The notes: a model not told the origin generated them from the letters alone. A stretch of 64,000 bases of DNA from Vandiemenella viatica (GCA_031002005.1 CM061921.1:179684935-179748934), one strand, 5' to 3'; counted from the stretch's first letter, positions 32,405 through 45,332 are shown. A program made the numbers and translations.

Positions 32405-33976
32405 TACAGGGTGTCCAGAAAAGGACTCCCTGATTTCAAAATTAAATATCTCGAAAACAAAGATCGATAGAGGAATGCAGTGAACGGTATGTTTATCGTG
32501 ACAGCTGTAAGAAGTGTATACAGCAGTTTGAAATAATAGTTACAAAAGCTGCTAACAGATGGTGCTGTAATCGCCATACGTAATGCCTAAATAGTGATCC
32601 GAAGCTCAGGGCGATCAGTTCCACCACTGAAACGTGAAAGGAGGTTAGCGTACCGAAGGAAGAGTTTAAAACCATGTACACCATTGAACAACGCGTTTTT
32701 CTGGTGCTAGAGTACCACAGGTTAGGAGAGAGTCCTACGGCAACACGGCGAAGTTTTCAAACACGATTTAATGTTTCAAATGGACCCGATGCGAAAACCA
32801 TTCGTACGCTCTTCGCAAAATTTCAACGAACAGGCAGCGTAACTGATGATCTAGTGGGGCATGTTGGCCGCAAGCCAACCGCAGTTACGCCTGAAAATAT
32901 CGCCACAGTGTCTGGAATTATTCAGCGAAATCCAATGTCATCCGTCTGTAGAATTGCATCGGAGACTGGTTTGAAGCGTTCCAGCACGCAGAAAATACTG
33001 CGAAAGAGCCTACACATGTTTCCATTCAAAATTCAAACGCACCAGGCCATACCCGGACGAGCTGTGCAACAGAGGTTTGCCTTTGCTACTCAGATGCTCA
33101 TAATGATTGATAGTGAAGGATTTGATGTTGGCTGCATCTGCTTTACAGATGAAGCACATTTCCACCTGAATGGCTACGTGAATAAGCAGAACTGGCGATT
33201 TTTGGGTTCCGAAAAGCCATATTGGTGTGAAGCGAAACCCCTGTATTCTCCTAAAGTTACTGTGTGGGCTGCAGTATGCAGCAGAGGCATTTTTGGCCCT
33301 TTTTTCATTCGAGAAACGGTCACCGGTGCACGTTACGTTGCAATTTTGGAACAATTTGTCGCCACACAGCAAGCGTTAGAGGATCGACCAGGTACTGAAT
33401 GGTTTATGCAAGATGGGGCCCGACCACATCGGACCGAACAAGTGTTTCGCTTTCTTGAGGAATGCTTCGGGAATCGAGTCATTGCTTATTGCTTTGGGAT
33501 ATCCCGAATTTACTAGGCATGGATTGGCCTCCATATTCGCCGGATGTGACTCCCTGTGACTTTTTTTTTTGTGGGGCACAGTGAAAGACATGGTCTACCG
33601 GAAGCATCCCGCCACGCTGGACGAGCTGGAATCGGCGATCTCTGCGGCATGTGAATCCATTTCGGTCGAGACACTACGAAATGTGATGGCGAATTTCATT
33701 CTTCGTTTGCGCCACCTCTGTAGTGCCAATGGTGAACATTTTGAAAACATTGTGATGTGATTGTTTGCAAAGATTGTTTTCATACGATTATTTCACTTAT
33801 GTATGCTGATATGAGCTGTACAGCGTACAGCGCCATCTGTTAGCAGCTTTTGTAACTATTATTTCACACTGCTGTATACACTTCTTACAGCTGTCACAAT
33901 AAACATTCCTCTATCGATCTTTGTTTTCGAGATATTTAATTTTGAAATCAAGGAGTCCTTTTCTGGACACCCTGTA
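32405..33976 (+). mobile_element. Mariner-superfamily (IS630/Tc1) element with long TIRs, complete
   Basis: The left end CAGGGTGTCCAGAAAAGGAC (32407) and the reverse of the right end (to 33974) match almost perfectly for about 150-165 bp (32407-32569 against 33826-33974). One short indel near 32475 is the only clear break. TA lies on both sides (32405-32406 and 33975-33976), and the match extends outward as TACATA/TATGTA. One transposase gene lies between, on the plus strand. Arms this long are unusual for classical mariners (about 30 bp) but are known in some IS630-type families. The near identity of the arms suggests a fairly recent insertion. Confidence 0.9.
32674..33760 (+). pseudogene. 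Mariner-superfamily transposase, one frameshift
   Basis: The first frame runs 280 codons from ATG 32674. It has an N-terminal HTH (QRVFLVLEYHRLGESPTATR), a second HTH with GRKPTAVTPENI, and RIASETGLKRSSTQKILRKS. The catalytic domain has CFTDEAHFHLNGYVNKQN (first Asp) and WFMQDGARPHRTEQ (second Asp, 33412). Near 33490 the frame shifts. The other frame continues with MDWPPYSPDVTPCDFFF (third Asp at 33558) and ends at 33760 after ANGEHFENIVM. From the second to the third Asp is 146 bases, about 48 residues, against 34 between them in mariner proper. The shift makes this copy inactive as read. Confidence 0.85.
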
Positions 33977-36900
33977 TGTACCGACATAAAAAATGCCGTA
34001 TGCCATTAGCACCAAAGGGTTTGGCCTTTTTGATACTCACCTGATGAAATTTAATTCCTCCAAGGGGACTGAACCGTGTAATCCTGCGTCAAGCGCCAGG
34101 TACCGTCACTGTGTTTTAGCGATCTCATCTACGAGGCAGGAGATTCCAGTCTATTACACAGTTACTGACTAAAAAATAAAATCAAGGAAGTGAGGTGGAG
34201 AAGTTATGACCTGGGAGAGGAGGATGGGTAGAGAAAGTGGTGCAGCCACGTGTGCAGCGCGATGCCAAGGTCAGGCTCCATATCGACCTACTGTCGCTTT
34301 CACCGTGTCGTCTGCGTTCCGCATTCCTCGCACCGGGGACCGACGTGTTACTACGCTGCTACGCTTATAGTACCGGAACGCTTCACCAGTTTCCAAGAAA
34401 CTCGTTTTTTGTTTGTAACTTCACTATCCCCTCATCCTTTAGTGTATATTTTATTTCACGAGACAAAGTAGGTATTTACTAGGGTTGGTTTTACGGTAGG
34501 AGTATTAGATGCTTTTGTAACAAACAGTGAATTAGAGTTATACCAACGCTATTTAGTTGATCCGAACATTTGTCTTGAATCCCCGCAGTGAAACTTTCTG
34601 TGGATAGGCGATAAACTACTTTTCGGGATAAATTAACGATGTAAATATTGCAAAGCGTAATTCAAATTGGACACAAGGAACAGCATCTGGTTACAGACTT
34701 AATTATACAGTACAAAACACTAATTTGATTGCAGACTGTGAATCTTTAAAAGAGAGCCTATAAAAAAGTTCATCCATCGTACAATAGTGAATATAAAGAT
34801 AACGAAGGAGTTTTAAATGTAATTGATGTGCTTCAGCATTAAACGCAACGAATTTATTCAAGGAAAAATTATCGGATGCAAAAGCTAAACATTAATGTAG
34901 GAAAACATAAATAACAATTAGAACGAAGTCCACGATGGCGAAATAAGATAGTTTATTGTATCTGTGTGTATCTGGTTGCGTATATGTGAGATGGCAGTTT
35001 TTTAAATGTTTGATCATTAATGGAATAGTATTAGTGCAGAAAGGATGCCTGCTGTGACCGGAGTATCTGCACTTTCAGGCATATTTCGGAACTTAAAAGC
35101 AGAAAAAGAGAGGAAAATGCTATCGGATAAATGATTCTAAAATCGGGGTTGTGAAATGTTACGTATAATCATATACAAGTATAACAAAGTTATTAGATAT
35201 GACTAATTATATCCAAGCATATTAAATGGAATAATGTTGAGTAGTCATGCACTCGTTGTTTCAGTGGTATTTTACCTGCCTATTTTAATTTCAGAGATAT
35301 TCTTTGAAGTACCGAAAGTCATAGGATACCTCCTAATATTGTGTGGAATCCCCTTTTGCCAGGCAATGCAGCAACTTAGACAAGAATGAAGAAATGTTTC
35401 TGTATAGTTGATAATCCTGAATGTGCTTGAACTATGTAGAGACGAAATAACTTGCCTTCCACGATCTCACAAGGTCCAGTACCATCTTGACTTAATAAAG
35501 GTTAACTTATGACGTCAGACTCTTATTACTAGCCTGTTTCTGATGCGGTGAAAAGAAAACGTCGTAGTATGAACATTAAAGCCACCAGTGCAACCTCATG
35601 CATTCCAGAAAGCAGACAGGTGTGAGTATGGGATTTTAACACACCCCTCCACCCCCATATTCATCCGAGCTCACACAAAATCACTCGTTGCCTGACATTG
35701 TAAGTCATTCTGGAAAACTTGTATAATGATCTATTTAGGAACATCAATAAAATTCAGCTTCAATTCTGTTGGTAGACATTATAATAACCACTCGTGTCAA
35801 TCGAAAGCATGAAAGCGAAATATTCGCTTATTTAATGACCGTAATTCTTTGTTCGCAGTTATTCTCTGATTAGCATTCAGCTATCACGCTTACGCAAATA
35901 GAATAATCCTGCAGATTTAGTTCATCAATACGAATTTTCCGATACCAAGTTTCCTTAGTGGTCTAACACAGAGGCTAACAGTAGTATATTAATTTGATTT
36001 CGCATGCGTTGTTAGTTTATTTGCTTCACTGCCGTCCTTGCTTATAGAGGAAAGTTTACCAGTGGACTATTTCTCATATAAATACCGAAAATTGCCAACA
36101 ATCATTATAAAACAAGGTTTTTTATTCAGCTGCACACATGGGAATGCGTCAATGCTCAGTTGGAAGGAATCCGTAGGCAGCTATCAATATTAAATATTTA
36201 ATAGTGTTTAACTAGCAAAAATAAGATTTTCACTCTAGAAATTGATTAAAAGCTGTGATATTTCTCTTTTCTTAGTCATTCCCCACTGACATCAACGCAG
36301 TCAGTTTAGATTATTATTTAGTTGTAACGACTCTTCGTGTGATCGCACCTTTGGGGTCAAGGTAAGTGAAAAAGGTTTCTATTGGGATGAACCGGTTGAC
36401 TGTGCTTTCTCTTTGGAGATGGGGGACCGGAATCTTCTTCAGTACGGTATCAGTGGTCCTTCCCGTAGGTAGTATTCTGCTTCTCCCCGCTATAAAACAC
36501 ACTGAGAACGGGGAAAAGTGGACCTCAGAGAAGTGAGGAAAATATGATAAAATACCTTACTTCTTACGATTGTACCATATATTCATTTAAGCTAAAACTG
36601 CGAAGGATATGTTTACTAAGTACCTTCTCAGTTATGCTGCTAAACGTAAAGTGCTTTCAAGTAACATTAAATACTTTAGCTATAAATACTGTCAGTCATT
36701 TTAGTGTATACTTAAAGGAAAAACGAAGCAATACGCATAAACTCGAAGACAGGAGTGCGTAAGCGACGGTGATTGTGGAATGCAGCTGTTTGTGAAAGAG
36801 GTAGGTTACAATGTAGAAAGGAAGAATCTTTCAGTCTGCCCAAAGAGAGCTGAAAACGATATGTACTCCATTATTTTAAGGGCGAGATCTCCAAAATCAT

Positions 36901-38475
36901 AAAGGGCAACTATCCTCATCTAATGACCGGAGAGCTTTCGTAAGTCTCTCTCTCTTTTTTTTTTACAACCCTGCTGATACATCTATTGCTAGTATGGTGG
37001 CTAGAGGCTTGAATTGTATGTCTTGTAAATGTGTCGGATGCGTAGAAGACTACTGGTTCGAGTTTTAGAATATCTGTATAGTAACAAAGAAGATGATATA
37101 TTTCACATATATTCCTCCCCTGCTTCCTTATGGCACCGCCTGAAAAAAACTATTTGCCATAAAAATTTGTTCTAAGAATTATTTACGAAGTTAGCCCACG
37201 GAAAAACGCAGGATACTGTTTAAAAATTTAAGTATACTTACAATGCTGGCATAATACGTGTACTCCCTAATGTCATATGTAGTAGAAAATCCTGAACACA
37301 TTAGTCTCAATGCTTGAATTCATCGCTCTAATACTGGGAATAAGTGTAACGTCCACAAGGATTACAAGTCGTCGTCAGTATATCAGTGTCTTATCACGGG
37401 AAATAAAATTTTACCTACATAAACCTAACAGCTTTAAATCGAAAACTGAAACAGTTTTAGTTTCAGAACAAATTATTTTACTCTGTGAAAGAATTATTTG
37501 CTGGTAATTTGGTAAATATACTGTGGGGTAAGGTGAAAAGTTATTTACAATCACTGATATGGTGAACTACATAGCATCTGTAAGCTGCCAGTATATACTA
37601 TATAGTTGTAGTTAGCAATGTAAATTGATTATATTTATGGAATGTAATCACTAGATGGTCGTATATCTACTATTCCACATTCCGGAGACTGTTCTCGTAA
37701 TCGAAGCGAAGTGAACATATCTAATAAAGGAAAATTCTCAGCAACGTCGAGCAGATATTTTTCTTGGAGAACCCTTAAGTACGCGTTTAATAGAAACATA
37801 AGATCAGCGGCGTTTATCCCTTTTCTATGTGTTATAGAAGCAGAAGTAATATTTTTTGTAACCATCTTATCGGAAACTTAAAAAGCATTTCTGTGTTGCC
37901 AATACTACCGACTACAGCTCCATGCACAAAACAACATTCTTAGTTGTGTTTTTATCTGCAGTAAATTTTTACTTGATATTAATATAAAAATATGTTTGAC
38001 AAAATGGACTGTCGTTTGAAAAGAAATGAAAATCTTCAAAAGTTCTTAGTGTAAATTCAACTCGTTAATTAATGTATCCTATAATGTCAGTTCTGTATTA
38101 TTCTTAGTCCGTAATCAAGATTTTTGTTTATTTGTGTAATAGTTTTCCATAAGGTGCGAAAAAACCTCATATCGGTAACAAAATTGGTGACAACATTTTT
38201 GGGATAAACCTAGACTTTGACAACAATAACTTCGATAATGCATCTGTTGTACTGTTGGGTAAATTTTCTGCTCCAAATTTTTTGCTTACAGACTTTATCT
38301 GTATTTAAATAGATGCCAATTAACGGATGCAGCCATGGATTTAAGAGTCTATAGCTGAAACTTTGATCTTTGTTCCACCGAAAGCAACCTCACTAAACTG
38401 TCCCCTTCGCCTTGTTGTCACCGATTCAACGTAAACTTGAAAACATCGGACAGATATCGAAAAGAAAATGGTAGC
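33977..38475. other. Long stretch with no recognisable gene
   Basis: These 4.5 kb are AT-rich with scattered small ORFs. I found no RT, transposase or host domain motif, no SINE head and no repeat shared with the rest of the window. A GC-richer patch at 34237-34390 gives two overlapping ORFs of 73-81 codons without recognisable content. This could be unique intergenic or intronic DNA. Confidence 0.4.

Positions 38476-38537
<62 letters not shown>
38476..38537 (+). repeat. Poly-A tract, about 50 bases after a T-run
   Basis: A T-run (38476-38486) is followed by an A-run to 38537. It may be the tail of a retroposed sequence, but nothing identifiable precedes it. Its length is unreliable in assembly. 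Confidence 0.8.
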
Positions 38538-38540
<3 letters not shown>

Positions 38541-39005
38541 AATTAACTCGCTTTCATCAGACGATGCAGCATACAACAGAGTACAAGAGTTTCACAATGT
38601 TCCGTCGCCATGTTCGTTTAAGCTTTGTTTGTTGTTTCTGCCCTGTGAAGAGGCCTTGTGCCACACTTTCCAGGAGATGTGAAAGCTTTTGTTGTGAGAT
38701 TTACTGTTATATCTTTGACCTCTGTCGGACCAGACCGACAGTGGAGGGGAGAAATCATGTGGACTACTGAATGTGACTGCTTTGAGCTCCGGTAGTGGGA
38801 GAAATTTTTATTGCTCTGTGCATGGAGCGCAGGTACGGAGAGTTGGTGGTGCACAGTTCCTTATTTCCAGATTTTGGCTTAGATCCCAAACTTCTTCGGA
38901 TACGTCATTGTTGAAGATGTTTCGTCAGTCGAGTGTGGATATGTACCCATTTGTCGTTTGTGAAGCGCCGGTACCTGGTTTTACCTGTTCCCTCTTTCAT
39001 CTTCA
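38538..39005. other. Unclassified, moderately GC-rich stretch
   Basis: Overlapping ORFs of 68-87 codons on both strands share no known motif. The composition differs from the AT-rich region to the left. It may belong to the SINE or LINE cluster that follows, but I cannot assign it. Confidence 0.3.
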
Positions 39006-39009
39006 GAGA

Positions 39010-39272
39010 AGAGCAGTCCGCTGGCTCATTGGATAAGCGTCTGAATGGAGATCGTAAGGTCCTCGGTTTGAACCCTGTCTCGGCCCATAACACAAACTTC
39101 ACCTCTGGCACAGCTTGCTGAGTAACACGGACGCTTCAGAGGTTCGGATTTCACGTTAAACTGTTGGTCCCCTATACCAGCTAGGATTACCTTGTTATAT
39201 TATTGCGGCTACGATAGAGGTGTATTGCACAGCCAGTAAAAACCCTGTCACCACGCGAGCAATCTTCATGAC
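39010..39272 (+). repeat. tRNA-derived SINE, family 3, copy b
   Basis: The head GGCTCATTGGATAAGCGTCT has an A-box-like pattern, and the B box is GGTTTGAACCC. The body carries CTTCACCTCTGGCACAGC, TTTCACGTTAAACTGTTGG and TCCCCTATACCAGCTAGGAT, ending GCACAGCC...CCCTGTCACCA, as in copy a at 17300-17563. Confidence 0.8.
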
Positions 39273-39474
39273 AAAGAGCTTGTTTGCTGCACCACGTGCC
39301 ACTTCAAATTTATCTAACGTAGAAAGTATTTGAACGCAGCGGAATAGTTCAGTACCGATTTTCTGGACAGTGACGAAGAAGCGCCTGTTTCACTTCTGGT
39401 CATGTACTTTTATTACACCCAGTATGAATTGAATCTGAATTTTACAATTGATGGCCTCCCCTTGTTAGGTGGGT

Positions 39475-40330
39475 TCAGTCACTTAAGGAAGTGAGGGCCG
39501 CTTGGAGTTTGTGAACAGTGTCTGCTGAAGCAGAATTGATCAGATTAGGGAAGTCATAGGTAATTAATATTGAAGAGATTTGGTCCGAGGACAGAGCCTT
39601 GTGAAACGCCAGCTCGAACAGGCCGGGGAGTAGATTTGACTGAAAAGTTTTTACAGAGTAGGTGCGTAGATGTAGGAAGCTGCGGAGTGTTCTGTGTAAG
39701 TAATCGGGAAGTCCGATGTTGCACAGTTTGTGTAATAACTTAGCATGCCACACTTTGTCGAAAGCCTGAGTAAAGTCTTGGAAGGCAGATGACGTGTGCT
39801 GTTTTCTTTCGAAAGCACATGATACGATATCGGTGGTGCGGCAGAGCTGACGACTGGCAGAATGGTGTGTCTGAAATTTGAACTGAAACATGTGTATGAA
39901 TGAAGTCTGCCTAAGGAATTTGCAAATGAGTTTTTTTATGATTCTTTCGAAGTTCTTAGAAAGAGTCGGAAGTAAACTTGTTGGTTGGAAGGCTTGCCGG
40001 GTTTAGAGAAAACGATTATTTCCGAAAGTTTTCGGGAAGACTGGAATATCCAAAGGTGGAGTAGTGCATTAAATAAGGCTGTGTCTTTATCAGGTGGATG
40101 GATGAGGGAAGATAATCGTGGCCTGGAGATGAGAGAGCGCATGTCATGGGATGAAACAAACGAGATTGGAAGGGGAGCGGTGGTTTCAAAGTGATGTATA
40201 TTTTCTTTTAAGTTTCCGAGTGTTTGTCGTGGGCTGTATTGGGAGTGAAAGATGATTCAAAATAGTCAGAAAACAGTTCGTATTTTTTCTCAAGACTGGC
40301 CAAGTAACTGTAAATCCTCATAACTCCGAA
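39475..40330 (-). mobile_element. Jockey-like LINE remnant B, reverse transcriptase fragment
   Basis: On the minus strand KKYELFSDYFESSFTPNTAH (about 40300-40240) precedes the RT. Next come KLSEIIVFSKPGKP (about 40030) and, after a frame change, CAFERKQHTSSAFQDFTQAF followed by DKVWHAKLLHKL (39810-39735). That is the first catalytic block, with QAFDKVWH typical of Jockey RTs. A degraded thumb follows. The FADD box appears as NSASADTVHKL (about 39525). It differs from remnant A and is a separate family. It is dead. Confidence 0.7.
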
Positions 40331-40737
40331 AGTAAATGAATGCCGTGTAATTGGTTATTGCTTTTCACCTATATTAAAAATAAAAAAAGGTACTTTAGGT
40401 AGCACTATCCTGCATGATCATGGGGCAACACAAGAAAACCCTGCACTTCATTAAAACCATACACTTCGTAGGCCTGAACGAACAGGCGACACCTACAACG
40501 CGATTCAGACGTCATGAATAATTAATTATTTCTCACCATTGATACGGTTCTCAGGCAAATGTTAATAAGGCTCATCCTGTCAGTATGCAGTTCATGGTAA
40601 ACTCAGTTTGGTAAAATATTAAACAATAGTATTATCTGCTCGCATTTCACAATTTCTATCATAGTGCCAAGTGATACACTAAAAATACACAATTCATTGA
40701 CTTTTAGCTTGTTCAGATTTAAAAATAATTATTTTTA
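40331..40737. other. No recognisable gene
   Basis: AT-rich sequence without coding or repeat signal. Confidence 0.4.
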
Positions 40738-41110
40738 ATGGAACAAGATGTTTAAAAGTTTAAAGACGGTAGATCTAAAATACCGAAATAGAAGAGAAAT
40801 TAAAGTCCATGTAATAATCGGGTGGATATAATAATAGGAGACAGGTATCAGTTAAAAGGGTGTCACGGGGGACGGGGTGTGGGGTGAGTGGTGTTATTAT
40901 CTTGCATGTGGATGAAACAAAATACTTGATGGAATGAACCGATATTGGTTTAGGTGTTTAAACTGCATATAAACAGAAGCAAGTAAAGCAGTAAAAATAA
41001 ATAAATGGTGACTAAATACAAAAATAGGAGCAGGTGAAGAAGTAGTAACTGCTTTCTTTTGGTTAAAATGACAACCGATGCCAGAAACAATAATGATCAA
41101 AAGGAAATTA
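40738..41110 (+). mobile_element. RTE-type LINE fragment, degraded RT
   Basis: TGGAACAAGATGTTTAAAAG and GGTAGATCTAAAATACCG (40738-40790) align with 2098-2150 of the RTE copy at 2069-3350. GAGACAGGTATCAGTTAAAA (40841) followed by GGGTGTC corresponds to its ETSVKKG region. ATGACAACCGATGCCAGAAA (41068) corresponds to 2594. Much of the intervening RT, including the FADD box, has been deleted. Confidence 0.65.
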
Positions 41111-43907
41111 TCTCTACTAGAAAGAGCCTTTAACTTACCATGCGTGTGGGAAGTTCCTGAAAATGTGTGGATGAAGCAGTTTGCTTCGTGGAAGCAGTTT
41201 CTGCATTTTTGGAAAGTTAGTAAAAATGATAGGTAATGAAATGAAGTTGGGGAAGAGCCTATAAGTAAAAGATTGTATGGTGCGTTACATTTAAGATATG
41301 TTCCAAAGCTTAAGTTGATAGCTGGAGAGAGTGGGAGAAGGTGTAGTGAAAATTCTCGTCAGGATTATAGTGTGTTAAGGTTTTAGTTAATGCGTAGAGT
41401 TGAGTACGCCAAAGGAAAAAGAGAAGCTTGTTTCAAACCAGCCGAGAGCTTAATGACACAAAATGAAAATAGTAAACGGAAGCCAGTGCTCAGTAGCTTA
41501 CTGGCTTTCCAGTCCGGTCTGAGACATGTGACTAGCAGATTACTCAACGTTACGCTGTCTGGTTGGGATTTGAAATAAACATACATACATAAACGCGTTA
41601 AAATTCAAATATACGGAAAATTTGAGCTTGCTTAATTGTTTTATCATCATATGAAGGAGGCTACTTCAATCTCTGGTGCAGTAAAACACGATTGCTGCTG
41701 GATGAATTGTTGCTAAAGATAAGTGCGATTGATTGAAATACGTCATCTGATCATCGATTAACTTAATAGCGGTAATTGAATGACATTAGATGGGCCAGAT
41801 GCTATGCAGTACTAGTGATTTTAATAACGCTTTTTGCTGCCTTTGTGTTTTATAGAGCACTAACCCAGAAAGTAATAATTACGTAATGAAATTGTTTATA
41901 ATGAAATGACTTATGGCACATAGCTACTACCATTTGTATTTCGCGGAAGGATTTTAATTGGTAAAAGCTGGGTTACATCACGATGTTTGTGTTTCGAAAA
42001 TGCACTGGGTCTTAGGGTCACAGCGCTGACGAAACGTGCTTCAGAAAGTGATGATACCAGCTGGAGACTTCTTTGAGCGTTTTAAATCAAGCAAAGATTG
42101 TCAATATTTCTCTTCACGTTAAGTGTGACAGCAAAGTACGCATTCATTTCTTTATCACTGTAAGGCTCCATCGATAATGTGCGAATCCCTTAAACAGCTA
42201 ATACCCTAACAATGAAATAAATTTTTCATTACCTATTTAGAAGCATAACAACCAGAGAATCAAAAAGTAGCAAAATTTTACTATGACTTCGTAGTGTTAA
42301 ATTATTTTACTGAGGAACACCCTCGGAACGCTATTGAGAAGACCTGATTAATATTTTGACTTCCTTCGTTCATTTCCGGTGTTAAATCCGTTGGTTACGG
42401 GATTTAATCAGTACGACCAGGATACCTGCTTTTAATTAAAGCACTTTGTCTTGTATAAAATATTCATTAACTATTTATTTTACTTAAAAAAAGACTGGTT
42501 TCCTACTTTCTAGAAATGAATCTCTGCCGTCTTTTCGGCATATCATCATTGTAACAGAAAGATAGAAATCATCGCATGATGCTTCCGAAAAAGTTGCGAT
42601 ACGTCTCTGGAAAATAAAAATGAATAAGAGCACTCGCCTGTGACATATACTACGGTGTCTGAACAGCTCTGCATAACTGAGCATGAAGATTATCTGAAGT
42701 TGTAAATAAAACTTTACAAAGTGTCTCGGAGAAACATTTACCTTTAGATGTTGATGCTAATCAAACATTCTTGAAACTTGAGGTTTCGTATTTTTGTTCC
42801 ATGTACCATTATATTTTGTTGGATTGTGATGTTGTGTATTTGTTCCAGGAGTATCCGCCGACGGCCGACGGCGTCGCAGAAGCATTCGGTTAGCCAGAAT
42901 ACGAGCGGTAAGGGATTCTCTTACTACGATTTTTTTAAATTTGCTTTTAGGTAGCGAGGTCATTTCTCCAGCAAATTTTGAATTTGATTTAGCATGTACT
43001 GTACGTATTTTTTATAATGTTAAAGCTTTCTAACACTCAAGACGGACGCAAATGAAACAATTCATGTCGTACGACAGCTAGGGAAATGATGAATAATTTA
43101 CCAAAAACGTTGAAAGAATTTAAAGTTAAAATTTGTAGAGGGCAAATGTAGGTGGGTGCAGAAATGGGGGAAGATGGGGGTGTAGGGAAATTGCCACCGG
43201 AGTGTGAACTCCAATACAATTCAATTAAATGTTATTATTATTAACTAGCCCCTACGCTGTCGGTTCCAGCTGCTATGATATCAAAACGGGTTTGTTAGAG
43301 AGGACCATTTTCTGACCGAAAATAGAATTCAAGATTTCTGATCACGAATCAGGTGGCATTTCTGGCCAGCTGGTAATTATCATGTATGATATGTCTACAT
43401 TCACGTCGTGACAGATTTCTGAATAATGGTACAGGCTGTTACCCTTCTTGCATTGCGAATCCATAAAGAAAATATTCGTTCGAACATTAGATCATTTTTC
43501 GATTATTTATGTTTACAGTTTTGGAGCCCCGTCTTACCAATAAACTCAAATACAAAATTGTTTAAAAAAGTTTACGTAAATTCAGTTTTGAGAAATGCCT
43601 TCACAAATTGGATGAACACTTCGATGGGAGTGTTCGTTGTCTCTGACAACCTTGAGCTCAGAACCAAACATCCAACCAGCAATCATTCCAAATGTTTAGT
43701 TTACATGTAATCTCGGGAAACAAAAAGAGAAATGGAAAACGAAGACAGTATTTACATTATCGGAATACAATAAAGAAATCGTTTTTAAAATGGCATTTAG
43801 TTTTGTTTATTTTTAGCATGTCATTTCATCACTTGTATTATGTATGCATGTAGACTTTACATTAAAAATACGCGTTCAAGAAGCTGGACTCGAAATGGCC
43901 AACGCTA
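41111..43907 (+). other. No established gene; one exon-like block at 42849-42907
   Basis: Most of the interval is AT-rich and silent. At 42849-42907 a GC-rich 59-bp block is bounded on the left by TTGTGTATTTGTTCCAG and on the right by GCG|GTAAGG, good matches to 3' and 5' splice sites. Two plus-strand frames are open, one reading SIRRRPTASQKHSVSQNTS. An internal exon of a host gene is possible, but the minus strand is open there too. Positions 43083-43170 resemble 61800-61860 (ATTTACCAAAAACGTTGAAA / TTTTTCCAGAAACAGTAAAA), a short shared repeat of unknown type. Confidence 0.25.
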
Positions 43908-44072
43908 CTTTTTTTAGTGGCATTTGACCATGTTAACCATACAGCCAGCTGAATGCGTTAGATTTGATATTAGTGTAATTATTTTCCCTCTACGCAAGGA
44001 CGACACAAGACAAGCACAACCACCCATTCCCTAGGGCACGCTGCCGGTGTCGGCCCCACGCTACTTGAAGCC
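43908..44072 (-). repeat. tRNA-derived SINE, family 2, copy b, decayed
   Basis: On the minus strand the head region GTAGCGTGGGGCCGACACCGG, the GGGTGGTTGTGCTTGTC body start, and CAGCTGGCTGTATGGTTAAC near the 3' end match the family 2 copies at 2727 and 45088. The B box is no longer recognisable. Confidence 0.65.
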
Positions 44073-45087
44073 AACTATATTGTTCCTACACTATCGGGAA
44101 TAAGTTTGTATAGAAAATATCGACATTAAACCCCTAAACTTGGAATTTCTTGACAAAATGACGTCATATTCCAATAATTGCTATCGCTAATTGAAGGTAA
44201 GCACTCCACAAGACACAGAAACTTCGGCTGCCCGATAAACGTCAAATATTTCCGAATCCGTTATGAATATCATTGGGGCAATAGCTTAAGAAAAGAGGCC
44301 GATCGAGTCCAGACTCGGATATGAGTGTTTTAATAAAGTGTTGTTTTTATCTTGTAATATACACATTGTTTAATGGTAGTAATATTGAAAACAATTTTGA
44401 CGCAGAACTAAATACATGTCCAAAGTTGCAACACCCAGGACAAATGATTTGAACCACTCCAAAAACGGAAGACGTGTAGAACAGTCGAACGATAATAAGT
44501 GATAAAGATTGCAGAAAGATAGCGTGCACATAGGCCCAGAAGCTCCATCAGCCGGACAGGTCAGTATTATGACACGCTCAGTCTGTGAAGAACCATCAAA
44601 CCAAGTGGAAACAGCAAGTAAGTGCAGATATGAATCGTTTACGTCAAATGGCGCAATATCAACATATAAGTGAGTTCGAACGTGGCAGAATGATTGGTAT
44701 CCGGAAAACGGATTTGCCATTGCAGCTCGTATAGGGCACGCTGCTACGATAGTGATGCGTCTGTAAAAACCAGAGGATAGAAGAGAATCGTACACAGCGA
44801 GGTGACAATGTGACCGCAGCGAGATGACCGCCATCTTGTCAGCATGGCCGTAACTGACAGAACAGCTTCGTCCACAGTGTTGGCTCGACGTTGGAGCACT
44901 GTAGCTAGTTTCGACATGTTGACTGTTCGACGCTATCTGCTGAGGGCTGAACTGGTTGCACGCACGCCATTGCGTCGTCTTCCATTGATCAGGAACCACC
45001 AACATTTCAGCCCGCAATGGCCACGTGAAAGCTGTCACTTGCGTGTTGAGTGGCAAAATATAGTTTTCGGACAAGGCCTTCTTCAAC

Positions 45088-45332
45088 TTTTTTTTTTTTT
45101 TTTGAATGGCATTCGGCCTTGTAGCCATTCAGCCAGCAACTGTGTGTGTTTTTTTTTTATCATTCTTCAACTGTGTTCAAAGTATCTTCTCATATTATGG
45201 ATTATCGCAAGTGACAGGACAACACAGGACGAACACAACACTTAATTAAAACCACCCATGCCCTGGGCCGGACTCGAACCGGCGACTCCTACAACGTGAA
45301 GCCAGCTCGCTAGCCCCGCGCTACCGGGGTCG
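45088..45332 (-). repeat. tRNA-derived SINE, family 2, copy c, nested in Tc1
   Basis: On the minus strand the head shows GTAGCGCGGGGCTAGCGAGC and the B box GGTTCGAGTCCGGCC, then GGGCATGGGTGG. The A-tail appears as poly-T at 45088-45103. The flanks CTTCTTCAAC (left) and CTTCTTCAGC (right) look like a 10-bp target duplication with one change. Confidence 0.85.

Noticed and set aside
34237..34482. 81-codon ORF in a GC-richer patch containing one CACGTG
   Set aside because: It has no motif and no splice context, and the two overlapping frames are equally open. Too weak to call a gene.
44370..45128. 252-codon ORF on the minus strand
   Set aside because: It lies antisense to the Tc1-like transposase remnant and part of the SINE. 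It has no domain of its own, while the plus strand shows HTH motifs.
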